Positions 1 to 6,744 of a stretch of DNA of 21,338 bases are shown piece after piece. The notes under the pieces are model-generated. The model made no database searches. It was given only the letters and a program-made list of their open reading frames with translations, and had not been told where the DNA came from. The first letter of the stretch is position 1. Each line of letters starts with the position of its first letter. The translations under genes were made by a program, and so were the position numbers. Source of the stretch: Candidatus Sumerlaeota bacterium (GTDB lineage Bacteria; Sumerlaeota; Sumerlaeia; MWCT01); contig JAPLSR010000311.1 in assembly GCA_026398545.1 (NCBI GenBank), forward strand, positions 1 to 21,338. The letters run 5' to 3'.

Positions 1-50
1 TTCATAAGTGTTTGTATTCCTGACCGGTTTGAGGATGATGGGGTTTCGTC

Positions 51-542
51 TCATCGGACGTCTTTAATCCATTCCTTTAGAATCACCGGTTCGGGCACGC
101 TCTTAGTGGATTTTACCGCATAGCGCGCCATAATGACGGCCGGTGTCTGCACGGGCGAAATACCGAAGGAATAAATGGTCTTTTCATCCGTGACCATCTC
201 CACATCCACATCCACGCCGAGCTCGAGAATCGCCTTCTCGGCGTTTCTTCTGACTTCCTGACATTTCTCGCCGCCGTCGCCGAGTATAAAGAGTGAGGCG
301 CGTCTCCTTTTAATCTTCATGCGCAGTTTTTCAAATATGCGCCTCTGTATCGCCGCAATGAGCTCCTCGCGCGCCGGGATGCGCGAGACAAAGGTTATCC
401 TGCCATCGATGCAGATTGTGGGAATGTTTTTAACCATGAGGGAGGTCATGAAGACAAGAGATTCGGGCTGTTTTATCTTATGCTCGCGCCACTCAACGAT
501 TCCCTCAAACTCGGGCGCCACAGCCCGGACGGATTCCACCAT
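51..542 (-). CDS. Thioredoxin-fold tail of a UroD-family protein, downstream of an amber codon
   Basis: This reading frame begins with ATG immediately after the TAG that ends the UroD-family frame, in the same phase, so it is the continuation of that protein. Residues 1 to about 70 look like the rest of a thioredoxin fold whose CAPC redox motif lies just before the TAG; the cis-proline segment reads KNIPTICIDG. Residues from about 80 form a second thioredoxin-like unit with LFILGDGGEKCQ, where the first cysteine of a CxxC is replaced by glycine, and a second cis-proline segment (QTPAVIM). No ribosome binding site precedes the ATG. Independent translation would give a domain lacking its first strand and redox centre, so readthrough, reinitiation, a nonsense mutation or a sequencing error are the options. 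It ends with TGA. The domain assignment is fairly sure; whether it is expressed is unknown. Confidence 0.6.
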   Translation of the reverse strand: MVESVRAVAPEFEGIVEWREHKIKQPESLVFMTSLMVKNIPTICIDGRITFVSRIPAREELIAAIQRRIFEKLRMKIKRRRASLFILGDGGEKCQEVRRNAEKAILELGVDVDVEMVTDEKTIYSFGISPVQTPAVIMARYAVKSTKSVPEPVILKEWIKDVR

Positions 543-1682
543 CTACTGACATGGCGCGCACGCCTCGGAATCCAGCGTGATTATGTCCACAATGACTTTG
601 TCCGCCTGACCATAGTCCGCCATATCGAGGATTTCGCCCGCTCTTTTCTCCTTCACAAGCGCCTTCACAACCTCGCGCTGATAGGGGTCATGCACAATGC
701 GCGCCACCGCCTCAAGATTCTGCGGGGGCGTGGCGTAGGGAAGGTCGCATCCCGGCGCAAGTATGAAGCCCTTCATGCCGCCTGACTCCATGCAATCAAG
801 GGCGTTTTTCTGCGCCTCCTCAGGCGTGCCGAGGAGAAGCACGGTTGTCAGCCGCAGATTGCCTCCAAAGCTGATTCCGCGCGGCAGGCATACATCCCGC
901 ACATATTCCAGCGGGATATTCTCATCGATGGAGATGTTGTCCGGCTTGCACTCGCACATCGCCTCAATATTCTGCTGGGCGTGTCCGCAGACGAAGAAGG
1001 ACCCGAGTGCGCCGAGTCGCCGGATATGTTCAAAAATGGGCGTGATGTGCGGGCTGACAAACTCACGGAACTGGTCGGGTCCAATCTGGCTGGTCATGGG
1101 GTCCACAATCGCAATGACATCGCACCCTGCGTCGATATAATAACCCGATACAGCCCTGGCAACCGCACTGCAGAAATCCAACAGCCGCCGCACGCCATCA
1201 GGGTCATCAAACATCTCCATGAAAATCTGCGTTCCCATGAGATGAAGCGCAAGGGTGAACGGTCCGGTGACGAGTCCATAGAGGGCGATATCGGGATGTG
1301 CGGCGCGGGTTTTGCGGGCGGCGCGAAGGATAATGGGAAGTCGCCCCGCCTCAGGCGCAGGCACCACCAGTTCATCAAGCTTTTTGCCCTCCGCAAGGGG
1401 ATGCGTCGTTACGGAGGGGGGGTTCTGCTCAGCCCATACAATATTGCAGCCAAGAATCTCCGCTTCAATCTGGAGGTCAAATGTAATGGGGATTCCATCA
1501 GGTTTGTAGCGTCCGATTGCCGCCGCAATACCCCGGACGATGAGTTCTTCAGACTTGAGATACTCCTCTGCTGAAACGCCGAGGAGCGCCCCGCCATGAC
1601 ATCCCACAAACGGCACCCAGGGGATGCGGTCAGTCTCCCCGCAACGAAAGACCGCTCTTATTCTCTCCCTGCCGGTCATCAT
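543..1682 (-). CDS. Uroporphyrinogen decarboxylase-family (MtaA/CmuA-like) methyltransferase, ended by an in-frame TAG
   Basis: The protein is a UroD-fold TIM barrel of the branch that includes MtaA/CmuA corrinoid:thiol methyltransferases. It opens with MTGRERIRAVFRCGETDRIP, typical of this branch. Later it carries FVCGHAQQNI and LAPGCDLPYATPPQNL, which match the His and Cys zinc-site regions of MtaA-type enzymes. The likely role is methyl transfer to or from a corrinoid protein in the cytoplasm; the substrate cannot be read from sequence. I chose the ATG pair at 1682/1679 because a G-rich ribosome binding site (GGGGGTGGGAG) sits just upstream; the frame is open 11 codons further. After the barrel the chain enters a thioredoxin-like strand (VDIITLDSEACAPC) and stops at TAG one residue after the motif. 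The same frame continues for 163 codons, so the intact product would be about 543 residues. No corrinoid protein gene is adjacent. Confidence 0.82.
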   Translation of the reverse strand: MMTGRERIRAVFRCGETDRIPWVPFVGCHGGALLGVSAEEYLKSEELIVRGIAAAIGRYKPDGIPITFDLQIEAEILGCNIVWAEQNPPSVTTHPLAEGKKLDELVVPAPEAGRLPIILRAARKTRAAHPDIALYGLVTGPFTLALHLMGTQIFMEMFDDPDGVRRLLDFCSAVARAVSGYYIDAGCDVIAIVDPMTSQIGPDQFREFVSPHITPIFEHIRRLGALGSFFVCGHAQQNIEAMCECKPDNISIDENIPLEYVRDVCLPRGISFGGNLRLTTVLLLGTPEEAQKNALDCMESGGMKGFILAPGCDLPYATPPQNLEAVARIVHDPYQREVVKALVKEKRAGEILDMADYGQADKVIVDIITLDSEACAPCQ

Positions 1683-1783
1683 CGCTCCCACCCCCAAAAA
1701 AGATTTCAAAGTCAAATATTCTTATTAACAAAGATAAGCAGGATAGAAAGGATATTCATAATTTCTGATTGGATAGGCACGGC

Positions 1784-1993
1784 TCACGCATATTCATACA
1801 CAGGGGCTTCGACATATTTTACGGGTTTCTTCTTACCTTTGATGAGCGCTTGAATATGCTCGACAGTCTCTGGCGCAAAATACTGCTCTCCAGTCTCTTT
1901 GCACACACGGGCTGGCACGTTCTCGATGATATAGAACTTTCCCCCGTGCTCTAGCGTGTATGTTACCTTTGTTTCAACCATTGTTTCTTTCAT
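1784..1993 (-). CDS. YgiT-type (MqsA-like) antitoxin
   Basis: This small protein matches the YgiT-type zinc-finger antitoxin family through VTYTLEHGGKFYIIENVPAR followed by VCKETGEQYFAPETVEHIQ. It should bind and neutralise the DUF4258 toxin encoded just upstream on the same strand. The ATG at 1993 is preceded at nine bases by AAGAGG. A GTG at 2017 overlaps the toxin stop as GTGA and would add eight residues, so translational coupling is possible. Family members usually carry an N-terminal CxxC and a second CxxC; here the N-terminal pair is absent and the second reads CKET, leaving one cysteine. Zinc binding is therefore doubtful. There is also no C-terminal helix-turn-helix domain as in full-length MqsA, so it may not repress its own promoter alone. 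Confidence 0.75.
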   Translation of the reverse strand: MKETMVETKVTYTLEHGGKFYIIENVPARVCKETGEQYFAPETVEHIQALIKGKKKPVKYVEAPVYEYA

Positions 1994-2013
1994 GCTCATT
2001 AACCTCTTCAATC

Positions 2014-2325
2014 TCACTTTCTGATTCTGAAGTCAAGCCATTCATCTGGGTTCGGGTCATAGAGTGTAACGACTTTGACTAACGGACGGCTGGGATAGCT
2101 GCACTGCATATGCAAAGGTCGCCCCTTCTTGGTGAAACCCAGAATCAGGCAACTTGGGCCATATTTATCGTTGGGGTAGTCTTCAATCACTTCGCTTCTG
2201 TTTTCTATTGCCTCCTCAAACTCAGCCACACGAATATCTCGTATGATGCTTCTGTCAACAGCGTGCTTTGAAAACTCATATTGCCGCTGTCGTATTTTGT
2301 CACGGATCTCGTCGAGCAATCCCAT
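2014..2325 (-). CDS. DUF4258 domain toxin of a toxin-antitoxin pair
   Basis: The protein matches DUF4258: FSKHAVDRSIIRDI near the N-terminus, then EDYPNDKYGPSCLILGFT, GRPLHMQCSY and a C-terminal NPDEWLDFRIRK. DUF4258 proteins are commonly encoded directly before YgiT-type antitoxins and are regarded as RelE/MqsR-like RNase toxins by association; the enzyme activity is inferred, not shown here. The start at 2325 gives MGLLDEIRDKIRQRQYEFSK, the usual family N-terminus, and GGATGGCGGT lies upstream. An ATG at 2352 would add nine residues but has a poor ribosome binding site. The toxin stop overlaps the possible GTG start of the antitoxin. The toxin-first order is usual for this type. Confidence 0.8.
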   Translation of the reverse strand: MGLLDEIRDKIRQRQYEFSKHAVDRSIIRDIRVAEFEEAIENRSEVIEDYPNDKYGPSCLILGFTKKGRPLHMQCSYPSRPLVKVVTLYDPNPDEWLDFRIRK

Positions 2326-2383
2326 ACCGCCATCCAAAGGACGCTGCCGCATGGTTATGATTCAACCTATTCAATGACAATCT

Positions 2384-2413
2384 GAGAGTTGGCTTTTATG
2401 CCTTCCGACTCTC
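2384..2413 (-). other. Imperfect hairpin in the toxin-antitoxin leader
   Basis: The arms GAGAGTTGG and CCGACTCTC are complementary over nine positions with one wobble on the plus strand, which becomes a C-A mismatch in the minus-strand RNA, around a 12-base loop. It lies in the leader between the predicted promoter and the toxin start. A role in translation or RNA stability is a guess. Confidence 0.3.
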
Positions 2414-2424
2414 GCCAAAGCTGG

Positions 2425-2439
2425 GAAATGAATCATTTC
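2425..2439. promoter_or_regulatory. 15-bp palindrome, candidate operator of the toxin-antitoxin operon
   Basis: GAAATGA-A-TCATTTC is a perfect 7+1+7 inverted repeat. It lies about 18 bases downstream of the predicted -10 box and upstream of the toxin start, where a repressor would block transcription. Autorepression by antitoxin or toxin-antitoxin complex is typical of such operons, but this antitoxin shows no DNA-binding domain, so the binding protein is unknown. Confidence 0.4.
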
Positions 2440-2456
2440 TAAAAAACTCATAACAT

Positions 2457-2486
2457 TTTATCTTTCAAATTTCCATACATTGTCAA
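2457..2486 (-). promoter_or_regulatory. Sigma-70-like promoter for the toxin-antitoxin pair
   Basis: On the minus strand a consensus TTGACA (2486-2481) is followed after 18 bases by GATAAA (2462-2457), 4 of 6 matches to the -10 consensus. Transcription would start near 2450 and read into the toxin at 2325 after a leader of about 125 bases. It lies between the ABC-F gene end and the toxin, consistent with a separate transcript. Confidence 0.45.
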
Positions 2487-2535
2487 GACAGAATCCTGTG
2501 TCCCCTGAAATCCATGTCCACAAAAACAGATTTTA

Positions 2536-4560
2536 TCAATGACCCAGGGCAAATTGCCTTTTAATTTCATCCAGCGTGCGGTTTTTTTCTTCCCAGAGAG
2601 GGATGGATTTTTCAAGGAGGGTTTTCAGGGTTTTCTTTTCCGAGACGAGTTCGGCACAGCGGGAGGCGTCGGTGTAAATATCGGGCTGGGTTAGCAGTTG
2701 GTCAATTTCGGCGATGCGTGTCTCTGCTTTGTGAATGACCCGCTCCAGTTTTTTTATCTCCTCTTCAAGTGGACGCTTTTTACGATTAAATTCATTGCGT
2801 CGCTCTGCCTCGTTCCGCTTTTCCTCCTTTGATTTCTTCCGTGCGGCGGTCTCCATCGTTCGCTCATCCTTTGCGGCTCTCAGCGAACCGGAAAAATGGA
2901 TTTTGCCATCCGTAATCATAAACGGCGCGCTGTCGATAAGCCCCTCCGCCAGCTCCCTCTGCTTGGCGTGTATGTAATCTGTGAAATTCCCCGGATAATG
3001 ACGGATAATGCCGTTGTAAATTTCAAGCACCTTTGTGGCAAGGCGGTCCATGAAGACGCGGTCATGCGAGACAAAGACGAGCGAGCCTTCATATTGCGCC
3101 AGTGCGCGCTCCAGCGTGGCGCGGGATGCCACATCGAGATGATTTGTCGGCTCATCCATGAGGAGGATGTTTGCGCGCGAATAAAGCATACGGGCGAGGC
3201 GCAACCGCGTTTTTTCACCGCCGGAAAGGACGCCCACCCCTTTGAACACATCATCGCCGGAAAAGAGAAATGCGCCGAGCATGTCTCTAACATTGGCGCT
3301 CTGGTCGGGCGGCGCCTTCTCAAGCGCGGTGCTCATCACATCGCTCTCAGGATTGATGTCGTCATACTGATACTGGCTGAAATACTCAAGGACGGTTTGC
3401 GTGCCGGCGATGCGCCTGCCGTGGCTGGGCGGTTCCGCGCCTGCGAGCAGTTTCATAAGCGTGGACTTCCCCGCGCCATTCAAGCCCACAAGGGCGATGC
3501 GGTCACCCCGATAAACGGTAAGCGAAAACGGGCGCAATATGGGTCTCGCGCCATACCACTTGTCGCAATCAATGAGTGAGATAACCTCCTTGTTCCCGCG
3601 CTCGGGCTGGGGGAAGGAGAAGTGAATCGTCTTGTATGTGGGCGGGAGCGAGAGGTCTTCCATTTTTTTTAGCGTTCTGATGCGGCTCTGCACCTGGGCG
3701 GCGCGGCTCTTGTCCGCGCGGTTCCTGTCAATGAAGCGCTGAATCTGATTTTTATGCGTCTGCTGATTCTCATAAGCGCGGCGCATGTTCTCATAGCGCT
3801 CCTCGCGCTGGATAAGATAGCTTGAGTAATTCCCCTTGTATATCCACAACATGCCACGATGGAGTTCAAATATACGGGCGGAGAGGTTGTCCATGAATGC
3901 CCGCTCATGCGAGACCATGAGGATGTCGCACGGGGCGGTGCGCACCCATTCCTCAAACCAGAGGATGGATTCAAGGTCGAGATGGTTGGTCGGTTCATCA
4001 AGGAGAAGGATATCAGGCTTCTCAAGGAGAAGTTTGGCGAGCAGGATGCGCATCTGCCATCCGCCGGAGAACTCACAGCAGGGTCTGTCAAGGTCGGCGG
4101 CGGAAAATCCAAGTCCGGCGGCAACCCGCCCGACCTCGGACTCCAGACTGTAGCCCCCGTGATGAAGCACAAGGTGATGCAGTTCATCATATCGGTGTGA
4201 GATTTTCTCAAACTCTTTTGAATCATGCGGGATTTCCCCCATTTTGTGCTCGAGTTCCCGCATCTCCGCCTCTGCGCCGAGGACGTGTTCAAACACGCTC
4301 ATCAGTTCCCGGCGCAAGGGGCTCTCGAAATTAATAACCGCCTCCTGGGGCAGATAACCGATGGTTGTCCCCTTTGCATAGGAAACCTCGCCAGAATCGG
4401 GCGTGATAAGACCAGCGACACATTTCAGGAGTGTGGACTTGCCAGAGCCGTTTTCGCCCACAAGGGCAACGCGCTCCCCATCCCCGATGCGGAATGACGC
4501 CCGGTCAAGAATCTTCCTCCCGCCCAGTATGCAGGTTGCTTCACTGACAGAAAATGACAT
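2536..4560 (-). CDS. ABC-F family ATPase with Uup-like C-terminal coiled coil
   Basis: The 674-residue protein has two ABC domains and no membrane segments, the ABC-F layout. Domain 1 has Walker A GENGSGKST (35-43), signature FSGGW (164-168) and Walker B ending LLLDEPTNHLD (about 185-195). A charged linker of about 80 residues follows. Domain 2 has Walker A GLNGAGKST (359-367), signature LSGGE (445-449) and LLMDEPTNHLD. Both catalytic glutamates are present. The last 110 or so residues are a lysine/glutamate-rich coiled coil like the C-terminal domain of Uup/ABCF3-type proteins, which bind nucleic acid or the ribosome. ABC-F proteins act on the ribosomal E site to rescue stalled translation or alter antibiotic sensitivity; which role applies cannot be told. 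The gene follows hisS after 46 bases on the same strand, so it may be the distal gene of the histidine operon. The ribosome binding site is weak. Confidence 0.92.
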   Translation of the reverse strand: MSFSVSEATCILGGRKILDRASFRIGDGERVALVGENGSGKSTLLKCVAGLITPDSGEVSYAKGTTIGYLPQEAVINFESPLRRELMSVFEHVLGAEAEMRELEHKMGEIPHDSKEFEKISHRYDELHHLVLHHGGYSLESEVGRVAAGLGFSAADLDRPCCEFSGGWQMRILLAKLLLEKPDILLLDEPTNHLDLESILWFEEWVRTAPCDILMVSHERAFMDNLSARIFELHRGMLWIYKGNYSSYLIQREERYENMRRAYENQQTHKNQIQRFIDRNRADKSRAAQVQSRIRTLKKMEDLSLPPTYKTIHFSFPQPERGNKEVISLIDCDKWYGARPILRPFSLTVYRGDRIALVGLNGAGKSTLMKLLAGAEPPSHGRRIAGTQTVLEYFSQYQYDDINPESDVMSTALEKAPPDQSANVRDMLGAFLFSGDDVFKGVGVLSGGEKTRLRLARMLYSRANILLMDEPTNHLDVASRATLERALAQYEGSLVFVSHDRVFMDRLATKVLEIYNGIIRHYPGNFTDYIHAKQRELAEGLIDSAPFMITDGKIHFSGSLRAAKDERTMETAARKKSKEEKRNEAERRNEFNRKKRPLEEEIKKLERVIHKAETRIAEIDQLLTQPDIYTDASRCAELVSEKKTLKTLLEKSIPLWEEKNRTLDEIKRQFALGH

Positions 4561-4606
4561 ATATTCAGGTCATGAAAAAATATTTCACAGAGGACAAAAC
4601 CCGAAC

Positions 4607-5968
4607 TCAAACCCCAAGGAGGATTTTGATACTTGCATTAAGGTCATTTTGCGGCACTGCTGTCTGGGTGCCGTTGCGCATGTCTTTGACCTGCCAGACG
4701 CCTTTCGAAAATTCATCTTCACCCGCTATCAGCGCCAGCGGTATCCCTTTTTTATCCGCATACTTCACCTGCGCCTTGATTCGCTTGTCCTCCAGATAGA
4801 CCTCCGTGGGGATGCCTGCACGTCTCAGCGCCGTCGCCACGGCGAAATAATCCGCAAGACGCGCACGCTCCATGACCGTGACCAGAACCTTTGCAGGCGT
4901 CCTTGCGGCAGGTTTCACAACGCCCGCCTCCAAAAGATATGCGAAAAGGCGCGTCAGTCCGATGGATATGCCCACGCCGGGCAGACGCTGTGTTGTGAAA
5001 TGTGATGCAAGATTGTCATACCTTCCGCCCGAACACACACTCCCCAGGTCAGTATAATCGCGGAGAAATGTCTCATACACCGTGCCTGTATAATAATCGA
5101 GACCGCGCGTGATACTCAAATCCACCTCAATTGCGCTGTCAGGCACGCCTAAGGCTCCAAGATTCTTCACAAGGAGTTTCAGCTCATCCATGCCAAGGAT
5201 AAACACGGGGTTGGTTATTGAAAGCGCGCCAAGTTTCTGGAGGACATCCGCCCCGCGCCCTGCAATGCCCGCAATGTTTAAAATTGAATCAATCAGGCTT
5301 GCGCTAAGGCGGCACTCATCCATGAGCTCCCGATGGACGGTCTCCTTGTCTATCCGCGCCAGGCGATCAACGACGTGCAACACATCGAGGGCGGTCTCCC
5401 CGGTCACCCCCGCATCGGCAAGGACCCCCTGCATGATTTTCCTGTTTGAGACGCGAATGACAAAATCGCCAATCTCAAGGCGGCGGAAAATCTCATAAAT
5501 GACGGATGGGATTTCAGCGTCATTCAAAGGGTCAAGCGTCTCGTGTCCGATAACATCGATATCGCACTGATAGAATTCGCGGAAGCGTCCCTTCTGGGAG
5601 CGTTCCCCTCGCCACACCTTCTGAATCTGATAGCGTCGGAATGGGAAGGTGAGTTTTTCAAAATTCATTGCCACATAGCGCGCCAGCGGCACAGTGAGGT
5701 CAAAATGCAGGGCAAGGTCAGTCTCCCGCTCCTCCTCAGCCGCGGCTGGACGATAAAGGGCATAAATCTGTTTGTTTATCTCGCCTTTGGAGGCAAGCAC
5801 CTCCATAAGCTCTGCGGCGGGGGTCTCAATCTGCGTGAAGCCAAAGGTCTCAAAGCCCTCTCTGATAATCGTGAGAAGACGCTGAAATTCAGCCTCCTCC
5901 TCCGGCAGCCATTCGGGGAAGCCGCTCACGGCGCGCGGCTGAATGATGGATGGCTCATCACGTGTCAT
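4607..5968 (-). CDS. hisS: Histidine--tRNA ligase
   Basis: This cytoplasmic class II synthetase charges tRNA-His. It opens with PRAVSGFPEWLPEE, the N-terminus of one bacterial HisRS subgroup rather than the more common PxGxxD form. Other landmarks are LALHFDLTVPLARY (about 85-98), a motif 2 region with KVWRGERSQKGRFREFYQ (117-134) carrying the ATP-binding arginine, the histidine-specific LDYYTGTVYE (290-299), SGGRYD (313-318) and the motif 3 region GVGISIGLTRL (331-341). An anticodon-binding domain follows from about residue 358, with LEDKRIKAQVKYADKKGIP. At 453 residues it is slightly longer than the usual 420-430. The ATG overlaps the stop of the upstream HisG-like gene as ATGA, so the two are translationally coupled. 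Full synthetase motifs and the LDYYT motif separate it from the HisZ paralogue four genes upstream in the same operon. Confidence 0.93.
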   Translation of the reverse strand: MTRDEPSIIQPRAVSGFPEWLPEEEAEFQRLLTIIREGFETFGFTQIETPAAELMEVLASKGEINKQIYALYRPAAAEEERETDLALHFDLTVPLARYVAMNFEKLTFPFRRYQIQKVWRGERSQKGRFREFYQCDIDVIGHETLDPLNDAEIPSVIYEIFRRLEIGDFVIRVSNRKIMQGVLADAGVTGETALDVLHVVDRLARIDKETVHRELMDECRLSASLIDSILNIAGIAGRGADVLQKLGALSITNPVFILGMDELKLLVKNLGALGVPDSAIEVDLSITRGLDYYTGTVYETFLRDYTDLGSVCSGGRYDNLASHFTTQRLPGVGISIGLTRLFAYLLEAGVVKPAARTPAKVLVTVMERARLADYFAVATALRRAGIPTEVYLEDKRIKAQVKYADKKGIPLALIAGEDEFSKGVWQVKDMRNGTQTAVPQNDLNASIKILLGV

Positions 5969-6684
5969 GAAACCGCCTCCTGCGTTTTTTCATTTTTCAA
6001 AACGCCCTCACACATGGAAATAAAATCCTTGATGCGCCGCTTTTTCCGCCCATCCCGCAGACTCGCCGTGTTCGCAATCAGACATGCCGCGCTCCTGAAC
6101 AGGACTTCAATAATGCTGAGGTTATTCTCGATGAGAGTGCGACCGGTCTCTGAGTTCTCAATAATCATATCCGCATCCTCAGGCAGATATGCCTCGGTTG
6201 AGCCCGTGGTGGGAATCACCTTGTAGCGGCGGAAGCGATGGTTGCAGGCGAAGTGGTCGGCGATGTTGACATACTCGCTGGCGATGCGGATAAAGGGGAA
6301 GGGAAGCCCTCCGCCGCTGAACCTGACGGTAAACTCATCCACCGTCCTGACGCCGAGGTCATTATGAACAACAGCGCAGACGCGCACGCCAGCGAACCCG
6401 AGGTTCAGGAGTTTCTTTACGGGTGTCCTGGGAAACTGATAGCGGTGGTCAACGAGCCAGTCATCTCCTGTGATGGCAAGGTCAAAGTGTCCGTTTGCGA
6501 CCTGCACGGGCATATCCTGAGGGCGAATCACCTTGATGGCGAAGCCGTCAAGATTGCTCGCGGGGCGGCGGTTCACATCAGCGCCTTCATACCCCGCAAT
6601 CTTTACGCCGCAGGACTTGAGAAATGCGCATGCGTGTTTCTGCTGATGACCGTCCGCTACGGCAAGCCAGACCAGATTCCTCAT
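5965..6684 (-). CDS. hisG: HisG-like ATP phosphoribosyltransferase subunit B (retains the PRPP loop)
   Basis: This 239-residue protein belongs to the short-form HisG family, which condenses ATP and PRPP as the first step of histidine synthesis and needs HisZ as partner. The core reads VIRPQDMPVQVANGHFDLAI followed by TGDDWL. The C-terminal lobe has GSTEAYLPEDADMII followed by the PRPP-binding loop SETGRTL (about 178-184), close to the family consensus. The N-terminal motif is not normal: where HisG proteins have an LPKGRL-type signature near residue 8, this chain has AVADGHQQ. A basic C-terminal extension (GRKKRRIKD onward) has no regulatory domain. It lies 60 bases behind the other HisG-like gene, in the same frame, and overlaps hisS by ATGA. 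The ribosome binding site is modest (AGGT). Family assignment is firm; being active alone is uncertain because of the altered N-terminus. Confidence 0.85.
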   Translation of the reverse strand: MRNLVWLAVADGHQQKHACAFLKSCGVKIAGYEGADVNRRPASNLDGFAIKVIRPQDMPVQVANGHFDLAITGDDWLVDHRYQFPRTPVKKLLNLGFAGVRVCAVVHNDLGVRTVDEFTVRFSGGGLPFPFIRIASEYVNIADHFACNHRFRRYKVIPTTGSTEAYLPEDADMIIENSETGRTLIENNLSIIEVLFRSAACLIANTASLRDGRKKRRIKDFISMCEGVLKNEKTQEAVS

Positions 6685-6744
6685 TTTTTTACCTGCTTGG
6701 TATTTATTTCCCCGCCCCGCCGGTTCATGCCACAGCCACTGACA

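Noticed and set aside
543..545. Selenocysteine at the interrupted thioredoxin motif
   Set aside because: The codon is TAG, not TGA, both cysteines of CAPC are already present, and no SECIS-like hairpin was evident just downstream.
2896..3579. 227-codon open frame on the plus strand
   Set aside because: It lies wholly antisense to the ABC-F gene, whose motifs are unmistakable; the open frame reflects high GC codon structure.
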